Origin: Mycolicibacterium sp. S2-37 | GTDB taxonomy: Bacteria > Actinomycetota > Actinomycetes > Mycobacteriales > Mycobacteriaceae | Direction of reading: 5' to 3' | Assembly (NCBI RefSeq): GCF_017352375.1 | Contig: NZ_JAFEVR010000011.1 | Span: forward strand, 1 to 53,680 | Length of the DNA: 53,680 nt | Shown: piece after piece, positions 15,701 through 23,059 of the stretch | Numbering within the stretch: the stretch's first letter is position 1 | How the letters are laid out: each line of letters starts with the position of its first letter | Position numbers and translations under genes: made by a program | The notes under the pieces: model-generated | The model's input: the letters and a program-made list of their open reading frames with translations, nothing else | Databases searched by the model: none | Told to the model about the DNA's origin: nothing

Positions 15701-16507
15701 TTTGGGATTGCCCATCTCGACGGGGTCCAGGGACAGTTCACCCGGCACCAGCACGTACACGCCCAGGGTGGCGATCGCGACCACGTTGTTGACCACCGGT
15801 GCCCAGGCCGGCGGACCGAACACGTTGCGGGTGTTCAGGATCGCCATGAACACCGACGTCAGCCCGTAGAACACCACCTGGGGCAGCAGCAGGTAGGCGA
15901 ATGCGGTGGTGAGGGGATTGTCGACCTGGGGATCGTCGCCCAGCATCAGGCGGACCAGCAGCGGCGCGGCCGCCACCGACAGGACCGTGGCGATCAACAG
16001 CAGTGTCGTCGCCAGGGTGACCAGCCGGCGGACGAACGCGGTCCCCCCGTCGGGGTCGTCGCGTTCGGCGCGCGCGAGCACCGGTACGAAGATCGCGGTG
16101 AACGTCGCTTCCAGGACCAGCGCCGCCACCAGGTTCGGCAGCTGGTTGGCCACCGTGAACGAACTCGACAGCGCGGCGCCGAGGATCGCCGCGAGCAGCA
16201 CGATCCGCAGGAAGCCGGTGATCCGGCTGACCAGCGTGGCCAACCCCATACCCCAGGACCGCTTGACCACCGCGGCGTCGGACAGTTCCGGACGGCCGGC
16301 CCGACGCCGGGGTGCGGGTCCGCGGGGGATGCGCTGGCGGGGCGGCGGGGGCGGCATCCGCCGTGGCGGGGGCTGCCCGGGCGGAACGGCCGGCGGTGCG
16401 CCGTGCGCCGGGGGGATGCGGCGAGGTGGGGGGTAGGGGGGCTGGGCCGGTTGCGGGGTCGGCCGGGGATTGGTGGGCGGGCCGGGCCACTGCCCGGTGG
16501 TGCTCAT
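12740..16507 (-). CDS. murJ: Lipid II flippase MurJ fused to a pseudokinase domain
   Basis: MurJ (MviN) moves lipid II across the membrane for peptidoglycan assembly. The 1255-residue product is the long mycobacterial form (Rv3910 type). It has a proline-rich cytoplasmic N-terminus of about 80 residues, a multi-span MurJ domain to about residue 590, and a low-complexity acidic linker. Then comes a kinase-like domain (starting near IPGATIGGGRYRLLVFHGG), one transmembrane helix (GLMVGLTVGGVIVVVALVVL) and an extracytoplasmic C-terminal domain. The kinase domain lacks the VAIK lysine (VALTFVD), the HRD motif and DFG, so it cannot be a normal kinase. In M. tuberculosis PknB phosphorylates this domain, which then recruits FhaA. 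It overlaps the next gene by 4 nt (ATGA). Confidence 0.95.
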   Translation of the reverse strand: MSTTGQWPGPPTNPRPTPQPAQPPYPPPRRIPPAHGAPPAVPPGQPPPRRMPPPPPRQRIPRGPAPRRRAGRPELSDAAVVKRSWGMGLATLVSRITGFLRIVLLAAILGAALSSSFTVANQLPNLVAALVLEATFTAIFVPVLARAERDDPDGGTAFVRRLVTLATTLLLIATVLSVAAAPLLVRLMLGDDPQVDNPLTTAFAYLLLPQVVFYGLTSVFMAILNTRNVFGPPAWAPVVNNVVAIATLGVYVLVPGELSLDPVEMGNPKLLVLGIGTTLGVFAQTAVLLVAIRRERISLRPLWGLDDRLKKFGTMAAAMVLYVLISQAGLVVTNQIASTAAASGPAIYTYTWLVLQLPFGIIGVTVLTVVMPRLSRNAAANDTSAVRGDLSLATRLTMVTLIPIVALMTVGGPAIGSALFAYGNFGSTDAGYLGIAITLSAFTLIPYALVLLQLRVFYAREQPWTPIVIIVVVTTVKVIASLAAPALTDDPDLVAGLLGTANGIGFVAGAVVGHILLRSNLTPRRGRMFDVSVIRTVLVTLTASLLAALLGQIADQVLGLESLTERFGAGGSLVRLTVLGVIMVPVIVGVLLAAKVPEATAGLAAVRRRIGGARTTVAPSISQADQRSPAVAVPYPEPRNAPPVRRSRGPATGWSGAPARGAGVGMWKGPAVTDDSAGDSAGMPDSTVRDNPTTTKITRPTADDFQPDVPDEKARRGPEIGTETAEFAVSGRPPADYAGDPTRESLPFDAPREPAIEAATSDEDVHLIPGATIGGGRYRLLVFHGGPPNLQFWQALDTALDRQVALTFVDPDAELPDEQLQEILSRTLKLSRIDMPGIARVLDVANTGSGGLIVSEWIRGGSLTEVADTAPSAIGGARAMQSLAAAAEAAHRAGVALSIDHPSRVRVSIDGDVALAFPATMPDATPEDDIRGIGAALYALLVNRWPLPETGVPSGLAPADLDAAGQPVEPKSVDRDVPFQISAAAARAVQPDGGIRSAPTLLNLLQQATAIADRTELISPVDRPDAPAAMRSHGRGDDDPEAQVRRRKGLMVGLTVGGVIVVVALVVLATVLSRIFGDVGGGFDGDDLGLNAPSSSAEAGADTGPGNIVRPVRATVFSPGGGADNPADADKAIDGNPSTVWPTDIYSDPTPFPNFKSGVGLLLELPQPTTLDSVDINLNSTGTSVQIRSAQSASPSSLEDTTELVPSTPLQPGNNTIDVSNASPTSNVLVWIDTLGSVNGESRTDIAEITLKGTS

Positions 16508-18957
16508 GTCTTCCCGCCGGCGGGGTGCCGCTGGTCCGACGGCGCATGCCGGATCGCGGTGTCGAGCGGATCGGACGGCCGCGCGGATTCGGCGTAGCCG
16601 CGTTTGGGCCGGTCGAGGTCGGCGCGGTCGGGTTGGCCACGGAAGCGGTGCCAGAGCCGCCGGCCGGCCAGCAACACCAGCACCGCGCCCGCACTGAGAG
16701 TGATGATGAACAGCACCTTGCCGTACGCGTTGGAATGCACCGAGAGCCGGACGGGCTCACCGAGCGGGAGGCCGTTGGCGGTCTGCAGGGAGACGTCGAC
16801 GGCGACGCGCTGGGTGAAGTGCACCTCGATGGGCACCCGCAGCGGCAGGAAGCCGGGCGGCAGCACGATCTCGCCCATGTCGTCGACGGTCATCCCCGGC
16901 GGCGCGTCCACCTGGAGCCGCACCCGGATCGGCACCGGCAGGTCGTTGCGCAGCGCCAGCGGCAGCGGGCTGCGTTCGGTGGCGAGGGTGTACGCGCCGC
17001 CCGGATTGACGATCGTGACGGCGCCGAACAGATCGTCGACGGTGCCGGCGACCACCGACAGCCGCTGCTGAGCGAGTCCGTTACGCGCATCCGGTGGCAC
17101 CGACTGACTCAGCGCCCGCAGCATGTCCTCGCGAAGCGGGGCGGTGTACTGCGTGCCGGTGAGGCCGGTGCGTTCGTCGACGCCCAGCGCGGCGGTCAGT
17201 TCCCACAGCCGTTTGGTGGTGGCGGCGACCCCGGCGGTGACGGCGTCGTCGAACCGGCCCCGGGGGTTGCCGGCTTCGGCGGGCGGCCACGACACATCGG
17301 GCTGCGGCGGCAGCGTGGCGTTCTGGGAGAGCACGGCGGGCAGCGGCGTCGGCACCGCCAGACCGGAGCGGATCGCAGTCCCCACCGCGGTGAGGATCGA
17401 CTGGGCGTCCTCGGGTCCGAGATTCCACACCAGCGGCGGAACCAGGATCTGGTTGCGCGGTTCGGCGTCGGGCCGCAGACTGCGCCACAGCAGCGAGCCG
17501 AGTGCGCTCTGGCGGCGGGCGACGGCGGAGTCCTGGCTCAGCGGGATCGCCAGCGACGGGTCGAGATAGGTGGGTGCGGAGGGGTCGGTTCCCGCCGCGG
17601 CGAGCGCGGCGCCGACGGTCGGATCGAACGGCACCGAGACGACCTGCGGGGTGTAGCGCACCGGCAGCAGTTCGGCGGACGCGCCGAGGCCGGTCGCCGA
17701 GTCCTGCGCCACCAAGGGTGCCGCGCCGATGGCGGTGGTCGGGGTCTGCGCCGAGAGCAGTTGCAGCGCGGGCCCGGTCAGCGGCCCGTCGCCGAGCAGC
17801 GTCACACCGCGGACAGCGGGAACGCCGAGGATGCGGTCGACGATGTCGGCGGTGCCGGTCGTCGCGATCGCACTCAGGCCCGGATCGCCGATCCGCTGCA
17901 ACGCGTCGAGGTCGGCCTGCGCGTATGTCGTCGGCGCCACGCACATGCGCGGCGCCAGCGCCTTCAGCCGGCTGAGCCAGGCGATGGCGGCGTCGCGGCC
18001 CGCGCCGGGACGGGTCGGCGTGGTCGGACCGGCGTCGGGCCCGTCGTTGACGACGTAGCCGGCGGTCATCGCGTTGACGGTGACCAGGAGATCGGGATCC
18101 ACGGCCAGGCACAGTGTCCGGTTCACCTCGCCGATCGGGTCCACCGTCGGGCTGGTGGCGAAGTCGACCGCGGCGAGCAGGGTGTCGAGCCGGCCGCCGG
18201 GGGCCAGCGACTGGGCGAGTTCGTCGTCGATCAACCGCACCGGCGACGTGCCGCCGGGCAGCCCCGACGCGAGCCGGGGACGGTCGGCCAGCGGCCAGAA
18301 CATGGTCAGCCCGACCGGTTTCGACGTGTCGGGCGGCACGACGGAGGTGAGGGTCTCCGCGGCGGTGTCCGCGCCGGCCTCCGGGGGCACGCCGAGCACC
18401 GGCAGCAGGAAGCGCGCATCGTCGAGCCGGGCCGGCGCGCCGTAGTCGGGGGTGCCGTTGACGTTCACCAGGACGGGGTAGACGCCGGGCTGCTGGATGT
18501 TCAGCGACGGCCCATCCGGTGCGCGCAAGGGGTAGGTGAAGGTGAACGGCACCTGGGCACCGCGCTCGAGTTGCGGTGCGGCCGTGATGAATTGGGCGAC
18601 AGGTTCGAACTGGTCGACGTTGCCCACGAGGTTGGTGCGCAGCCCGGAAGAGCTGTCGACCGCCGGTGCGTGCTCGAGCCGCAGCACCACGTCGCGCACG
18701 GTGCGGTCGCCGACGTTGCGGACGACGCCGGCGACGGTGACGGTCGGCTCGCTGGTGGTGGTGACGATCTCGGGGGTGACCCGGTCGACCCGCAGTTGCA
18801 GGAACGGGGTGTCGCCGGGCTCACCGGCGGCGGCCTGGGGGAGTGCGGCCGGAACCGCGAACAGCATCAGCAGGACCATGGCGGCGATCACCCGCGGAAG
18901 CGCCGACGGCGGTCTCGCGCCGGCGGCCGCAACGGTCCTCACGGGCCTTGTCCGCAT
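16504..18957 (-). CDS. DUF6049 family secreted/membrane-anchored protein (Rv3909-like)
   Basis: This 817-residue protein corresponds to the conserved mycobacterial gene upstream of murJ (Rv3909). It has an N-terminal signal peptide (ALPRVIAAMVLLMLFAVPAAL, ending before QAAAGEPGDTP), a long extracytoplasmic region beginning FLQLRVDRVTPEIV, and one C-terminal transmembrane helix (VLFIITLSAGAVLVLLAGRRLW) followed by a short basic tail. Its function is unknown. Position between mutT4 and murJ, with 4-nt overlap into murJ, suggests a role alongside lipid II export. The start is ATG 18957 (MRTRPVRTV), which overlaps the mutT4 end by 19 nt. An open frame continues upstream but is antisense-like Arg/Pro-rich sequence. 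Confidence 0.85.
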   Translation of the reverse strand: MRTRPVRTVAAAGARPPSALPRVIAAMVLLMLFAVPAALPQAAAGEPGDTPFLQLRVDRVTPEIVTTTSEPTVTVAGVVRNVGDRTVRDVVLRLEHAPAVDSSSGLRTNLVGNVDQFEPVAQFITAAPQLERGAQVPFTFTYPLRAPDGPSLNIQQPGVYPVLVNVNGTPDYGAPARLDDARFLLPVLGVPPEAGADTAAETLTSVVPPDTSKPVGLTMFWPLADRPRLASGLPGGTSPVRLIDDELAQSLAPGGRLDTLLAAVDFATSPTVDPIGEVNRTLCLAVDPDLLVTVNAMTAGYVVNDGPDAGPTTPTRPGAGRDAAIAWLSRLKALAPRMCVAPTTYAQADLDALQRIGDPGLSAIATTGTADIVDRILGVPAVRGVTLLGDGPLTGPALQLLSAQTPTTAIGAAPLVAQDSATGLGASAELLPVRYTPQVVSVPFDPTVGAALAAAGTDPSAPTYLDPSLAIPLSQDSAVARRQSALGSLLWRSLRPDAEPRNQILVPPLVWNLGPEDAQSILTAVGTAIRSGLAVPTPLPAVLSQNATLPPQPDVSWPPAEAGNPRGRFDDAVTAGVAATTKRLWELTAALGVDERTGLTGTQYTAPLREDMLRALSQSVPPDARNGLAQQRLSVVAGTVDDLFGAVTIVNPGGAYTLATERSPLPLALRNDLPVPIRVRLQVDAPPGMTVDDMGEIVLPPGFLPLRVPIEVHFTQRVAVDVSLQTANGLPLGEPVRLSVHSNAYGKVLFIITLSAGAVLVLLAGRRLWHRFRGQPDRADLDRPKRGYAESARPSDPLDTAIRHAPSDQRHPAGGKT

Positions 18958-19715
18958 CCGTTCGTCCGCCGGCCCTGGGAACTTTCGTCGCGACGCCGGT
19001 TGCGGGTGTGCGAATGAGTCTGGGGGCGCCGCCGAGGGGCGGTGCGGGGCAACGGCGGAAGCGCGGCGGGGCCGTCTGCGCGCAACTTGTCGATCAGCTC
19101 GTCGGCGACTTCGGCCAGGCGGCGCTCGTCGGCGTAGGCGAGGCGTTTGGGCAGCTCGTTGAGCGGCACCCACGCCACCTCGGTCACCTCGACGTCCTCG
19201 TCGGACAGCTCGCCGCCGAGGAAGCGCATCAGATAGTGGTGCACGGTCTTGTGGACCCGGCGGCCCTCGGTGACGAACCAGTAGTCGATGCTGCCGAGCG
19301 CGGCGAGGACGTCGCCGCGCACACCGGTCTCCTCGGCGACCTCCCGGACCGCGGTCTGTTCGGCGGTCTCACCCATCTCGATGTGGCCCTTCGGCAGCGA
19401 CCAGAGCATGCGGCCGCGGCGGTCGATGCGGCCGATCAGCGCTGCGACCTGACCGTCCTTGGGTCCGTCGAGCCCGTCGATGACCAGACCGCCCGCGGAG
19501 GTCTCGTGAACGGTGCGCAGCCGCTCCGGCGGGCGATGGGGGCGGTCCTTGCGCATCCGGTCGGACGGTTTTGCCCGCTGCGACCGGTCGCCGTTCTGCA
19601 GCTCGGCACCCGTGGGTGCGGGGGCGTCGGTGGAACCCTGCGGGGGTCCGGCCGCGCGTCGGCCCCGACGTCGCCCGCGGCGGCGTCGTGGTTTGGGCTG
19701 ATCGCCTTCCGACAC
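18939..19715 (-). CDS. mutT4: Nudix hydrolase MutT4-like
   Basis: Nudix enzymes hydrolyse nucleoside diphosphate derivatives, and the mycobacterial MutT4 group (Rv3908) is thought to clean up damaged or surplus nucleotides. The 258-residue product has a basic N-terminus (KPRRRRGRRRGRRAAG) and a Nudix box GHIEMGETAEQTAVREVAEE with the catalytic REVAEE glutamates. It also has SLPKGHIE, YWFVTEGRRVHKTVHHYLMRF, and a Pro/Arg-rich C-terminal tail. GTG 19715 (VSEGDQPKPRR) aligns with the known start and has a -10 hexamer 7 nt before it. It is divergent from pcnA, with the two start codons 78 bp apart, and begins the mutT4-DUF6049-murJ operon. Confidence 0.9.
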   Translation of the reverse strand: MSEGDQPKPRRRRGRRRGRRAAGPPQGSTDAPAPTGAELQNGDRSQRAKPSDRMRKDRPHRPPERLRTVHETSAGGLVIDGLDGPKDGQVAALIGRIDRRGRMLWSLPKGHIEMGETAEQTAVREVAEETGVRGDVLAALGSIDYWFVTEGRRVHKTVHHYLMRFLGGELSDEDVEVTEVAWVPLNELPKRLAYADERRLAEVADELIDKLRADGPAALPPLPRTAPRRRPQTHSHTRNRRRDESSQGRRTNGCGQGP

Positions 19716-19722
19716 CCAAGCG

Positions 19723-19728
19723 ATAGTA
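19723..19728 (-). promoter_or_regulatory. Leaderless-type -10 of mutT4
   Basis: TACTAT on the minus strand is 7 nt from the GTG start codon. It supports the chosen start of the mutT4-murJ operon. Confidence 0.5.
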
Positions 19729-19779
19729 GCTGCCACGCTGTTTCCCTCCGGCGACACTCGCCGGTCGCTGCCGGACCGT

Positions 19780-19785
19780 TACCCT
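19780..19785 (+). promoter_or_regulatory. Leaderless-type -10 of pcnA
   Basis: TACCCT lies 8 nt before the GTG start codon of pcnA. The same hexamer is used in the candidate rpmH, leuS and rpsF promoters. Confidence 0.5.
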
Positions 19786-19793
19786 CTACGAAC

Positions 19794-21254
19794 GTGCCTG
19801 ACGAGATCGCCGATGCTGAGCTGCTTGCCCGTGCCGCGGTGGCGCTGAACCGGCACGGCGATGTCCTTCGTGATCTTGGTTCGGTGTTCGCCACGGCGGG
19901 TCATGAGATCTATCTGGTCGGGGGCAGCGTGCGCGATGCGTTGCTCGGCCGCCTGGGCAGCGACCTGGACTTCACCACCGACGCCCGGCCCGAGCAGATG
20001 CAGAAGTTTCTGCGGCCGTGGGCGGACGCGCTGTGGGACACCGGCATCGAGTTCGGCACACTCGGGGTCGGCAAGGGCTCCCCGGGACATCAAGACCGGC
20101 TCGAGATCACCACGTTCCGCGCCGACTCCTACGACCAGGTGTCGCGCAACCCGCAGGTGCGATTCGGCGACCGGCTCGACGACGATCTGGTGCGGCGGGA
20201 CTTCACCGCCAACGCCATGGCGGTACGCCTGAACCCGGATGGCCCGGGTGGGCTCGGCGAATTTCACGACCCCCTGGGTGGGCTGGCCGCGCTGCGCGAC
20301 CGGGTGCTCGACACCCCGTCGGCGCCGGAGGTGTCGTTCGGCGACGACCCACTGCGGATGCTGCGGGCCGCACGGTTCGTCTCGCAGCTGGGCTTCTCCG
20401 TCGCGCCCCGGGTGCTGACCGCGATGACGGAGATGGCCTCGCAGCTGGGTCGTATCACCGCCGAACGCGTGGCCGCGGAACTGGACAAGCTGCTGCTGGG
20501 CGCCGATCCGGTGGCCGGAATCGAGCTGCTGGTCGACACCGGCCTCGGCGAGGTGGTGCTGCCCGAGGTCGGAGCGATGCGGATGGCCATCGACGAACAC
20601 CATCAGCACAAGGACGTCTACCAGCATTCGCTCACGGTGCTGCGCCAGGCGATCGATCTGGAGGGCCCCGACGGACCGGATCTGGTTCTGCGCTGGTCGG
20701 CGTTGCTGCACGACATCGGCAAGCCGCCGACCCGGCGCCACGAACCCGACGGCGGCGTGAGTTTCCACCACCACGAGGTGGTGGGGGCGAAGATGACCCG
20801 CAAGCGGATGCGCGCGCTGAAGTACTCCAAGCAGATGGTCGACGACGTGTCGCAGCTGGTCTATCTGCATCTGCGGTTCCACGGCTACGGCGACGGCAAG
20901 TGGACCGACTCGGCGGTGCGCCGCTACGTCACCGATGCCGGGCCGCTGCTGGACCGGCTGCACAAGCTGGTGCGCGCCGACTGCACCACCCGCAACAAGC
21001 GGCGGGCGGCCCGGCTGCAGGCCAACTACGACGACCTCGAGCAGCGCATCGCGGACCTGGCCGCCAAGGAGGACCTGCAGCGGGTCCGTCCCGACCTCGA
21101 CGGCAACGAGATCATGGAACTGCTGGGGATCCCGGCGGGCCCGCAGGTGGGGGAGGCGTGGCGGTTCCTCAAGGAGCTGCGCCTGGACCGCGGGCCGCTG
21201 TCCCACGACGAGGCGGTGGCCGAACTGCTGGCGTGGTGGAACGCCAGAGCCTGA
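19794..21254 (+). CDS. pcnA: CCA tRNA nucleotidyltransferase
   Basis: The enzyme adds or repairs the CCA end of tRNAs using CTP and ATP (class II nucleotidyltransferase). The 486-residue product has the head-domain motif LVGGSVRDALLGRLGSDLDF with the catalytic Asp pair, RRDFTANAMAV, and the neck motif DPLRMLRAARFVSQLGF. A C-terminal HD domain (LLHDIGKPPTRRHE, then FHHHEVVGA) follows, as in actinobacterial homologues (Rv3907c). GTG 19794 (VPDEIADAELLARAAVALNR) is chosen by homology and by the -10 just upstream. The frame is open much further back, but that overlaps mutT4. The next gene starts 18 nt after the stop. Confidence 0.95.
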   Translation: MPDEIADAELLARAAVALNRHGDVLRDLGSVFATAGHEIYLVGGSVRDALLGRLGSDLDFTTDARPEQMQKFLRPWADALWDTGIEFGTLGVGKGSPGHQDRLEITTFRADSYDQVSRNPQVRFGDRLDDDLVRRDFTANAMAVRLNPDGPGGLGEFHDPLGGLAALRDRVLDTPSAPEVSFGDDPLRMLRAARFVSQLGFSVAPRVLTAMTEMASQLGRITAERVAAELDKLLLGADPVAGIELLVDTGLGEVVLPEVGAMRMAIDEHHQHKDVYQHSLTVLRQAIDLEGPDGPDLVLRWSALLHDIGKPPTRRHEPDGGVSFHHHEVVGAKMTRKRMRALKYSKQMVDDVSQLVYLHLRFHGYGDGKWTDSAVRRYVTDAGPLLDRLHKLVRADCTTRNKRRAARLQANYDDLEQRIADLAAKEDLQRVRPDLDGNEIMELLGIPAGPQVGEAWRFLKELRLDRGPLSHDEAVAELLAWWNARA

Positions 21255-21272
21255 CGCCGCGTCTGATCAGAC

Positions 21273-21782
21273 ATGGAGTACTGCCTGGGCGAGGCCGACG
21301 GCTCGGCCACCATGTGGTCCGCTGACCCGGATCTCGACACCGACGGCGACGGCGTGTACGACGCGGTCGGCCTGGACTTCGACGGCGACGGCCGCATCGA
21401 CGACGCGATGGCCGATCTCGACGGCGACGGTCTCGCCGAGCACGCACTGCTCGATGGCGACGATGACGACGTCCGCGAAGCCGTCCTCACCGACGACGGT
21501 GCCGGCACGTGGCTCGTGCGTGCGGAGCCTGGCGGCCAGCTGCGCTGGCTCGGACTCGACGGGACCGAGCAGGCGTCCGAGTCGCCGGTCGATTTCGACG
21601 GCGACGGGCAGGTCGACGACCGGTTGGTCGACTCCGACGGTGACGGGTCGGCCGATCGGGTGGACGGTGGTGACCCGGGCAAGAGGTCGGTGTGGGTGGA
21701 CACCGACGGTGACGGGCAGTGGGACGTGCGGCTGTCCGACGCCGACGGTGACGGCCGCGCCGATGCGGCTGCGGGGCTGTAG
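21273..21782 (+). CDS. DxDGDG-repeat protein (Rv3906c-like), function unknown
   Basis: This 169-residue, strongly acidic protein is built from Asp/Gly repeats of the type DxDGDGxxD (for example DTDGDGVYD, DFDGDGRIDD, DLDGDGLAE, DSDGDGSAD, DTDGDGQWD, DADGDGRAD). Such loops bind calcium in dockerin, thrombospondin-3 and EF-hand-like proteins. It has no signal peptide or membrane segment. A homologue (Rv3906c) sits next to pcnA in M. tuberculosis, which supports its being a real, conserved gene. The ATG at 21273 is 18 nt after pcnA, so it is likely co-transcribed. Its role is unknown; calcium binding is an inference from the motif. Confidence 0.8.
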   Translation: MEYCLGEADGSATMWSADPDLDTDGDGVYDAVGLDFDGDGRIDDAMADLDGDGLAEHALLDGDDDDVREAVLTDDGAGTWLVRAEPGGQLRWLGLDGTEQASESPVDFDGDGQVDDRLVDSDGDGSADRVDGGDPGKRSVWVDTDGDGQWDVRLSDADGDGRADAAAGL

Positions 21783-21817
21783 CGCGTTTACCTGGTCGTC
21801 AACCGGGCTACGCCGGT

Positions 21818-23059
21818 GTGGTGTCCGACCGCGAGCTTCTCGGAGAGCGTTACGAGTTGCGTGACGTGCTGGGCTGCGGCGGTATGGCCGAGGTGCGTGA
21901 CGGCTGGGACACGCGGCTGGATCGGCCCGTTGCGGTGAAGCTGCTGCACCCGGGGATGCGGTCCCAGGCCGACGTCCTGGCCCGGTTCGAGGTCGAGGCG
22001 CGGTCGGCGGCGCGGCTGACCCATCCCAACGTGGTGGCCGTACACGACTTCGGCGAACAGGACGGCACGCCGTTCATCGTGATGGAGCGGCTGCCGGGCC
22101 GCACGCTCGCCGATCTGATGGCCAGGGGACCGATGCGGTCCGACGGGGTCCGGAACATGATCGACGATGTGCTCGCCGCCCTGGAGGTCGCGCACGCGGC
22201 CGGGGTACTGCACCGCGACATCAAGCCGAGCAACATCCTGCTGTCCTGCGGCGGCGACAGCCTGAAGGTCGCCGATTTCGGCATCGCAAAGACCGGTGGC
22301 GCCGCGCACACCCTCACCGGACAGCTCGTCGGCACCATCGCCTACATGAGTCCCGAGCGCATCACGGGCGCTGCGGCGTCGGTGGCCGACGACCTCTACG
22401 CCGTGGGCGTGATGGCCTACGAGGCGTTGCTCGGGCGGCCCGCCTTTCCGCACGACAACCCGGTCACCCAGGCGCGCGCGATCATCGACGACCCGCCGGC
22501 GCCGTTGTCCGCCGGCGGCGCCGTCGACGACCTCCAGCTCGCCGCGGTCGTCGACCGGGCGATGGCGCACGATCCCGCGCGGCGTTTCACCAGCGCCGCC
22601 GAGATGAGGGCCGCCCTGAGAGTCGATCCCGGGGAGTTCGTCCCCGCCACGGAGGCACTGCGGGTCCCGGTGCGGCCCGCGCCCACCCAGGCCCTCTCGG
22701 CTCCGCAGCCGCCCCGGCGGCATCGCCGTACCCGGCCGGTGCTGGCCGCCGCGGGCGTCCTGGTGGCGTTCGCCGTCGCGGTGCTGTCGCTGGCCGCCGG
22801 ACCGTTCTCGGCCCCACCGCCTCCGGAGCCGGTGAGCACCAGTACCACGGTCCCGCCCCCACCGCCGCCTCCGCCGGCACCGGTGGCCCCGCCACCGGCG
22901 GCCGTGCCTGCGGTCCAGCAGCCGGTTCCGCAGCCGCCCGTCGTACAGCCCCCGGCGCCCGCACAGCAAACCGGGCCGAAGAAGCTCCCCGGTAACGCCG
23001 ACAAGGGCGGCAACGGAAACGGGCACGGTCCGAAGGGCAACGGGAACGGCAGGGGTTAG
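21818..23059 (+). CDS. Membrane Ser/Thr protein kinase (Pkn type)
   Basis: This is a eukaryotic-like Ser/Thr kinase of 413 residues. The kinase domain (about 1-270) is intact: glycine loop GCGGMAEV, ATP-binding lysine VAVKLL, catalytic loop HRDIKPSN, DFG, and activation loop threonines (AHTLTGQLVGTIAYMSPER). A juxtamembrane basic linker leads to one transmembrane helix (VLAAAGVLVAFAVAVLSLAAG), then an extracytoplasmic tail of Pro-rich repeats and Gly/Asn-rich GNGNGHGPKGNGNG with no sensor domain such as PASTA. GTG 21818 or the adjacent GTG 21821 can serve as start. I do not assign it to a named Pkn. It follows the DxDGDG gene by 35 nt and converges on the next gene with a 4-nt overlap. Confidence 0.9.
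   Translation: MVSDRELLGERYELRDVLGCGGMAEVRDGWDTRLDRPVAVKLLHPGMRSQADVLARFEVEARSAARLTHPNVVAVHDFGEQDGTPFIVMERLPGRTLADLMARGPMRSDGVRNMIDDVLAALEVAHAAGVLHRDIKPSNILLSCGGDSLKVADFGIAKTGGAAHTLTGQLVGTIAYMSPERITGAAASVADDLYAVGVMAYEALLGRPAFPHDNPVTQARAIIDDPPAPLSAGGAVDDLQLAAVVDRAMAHDPARRFTSAAEMRAALRVDPGEFVPATEALRVPVRPAPTQALSAPQPPRRHRRTRPVLAAAGVLVAFAVAVLSLAAGPFSAPPPPEPVSTSTTVPPPPPPPPAPVAPPPAAVPAVQQPVPQPPVVQPPAPAQQTGPKKLPGNADKGGNGNGHGPKGNGNGRG

Noticed and set aside
11972..16597. Very long plus-strand open frame (over 1500 codons) opposite sigM and murJ
   Set aside because: It is antisense to two well-supported genes. Its composition is Arg/Gly/Asp-rich with no domain, as expected for the complement of high-GC codons.
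16312..19017. Plus-strand open frame of about 900 codons opposite the DUF6049 gene
   Set aside because: Its sequence is the reverse-frame shadow of a protein with a clear signal peptide and membrane anchor.
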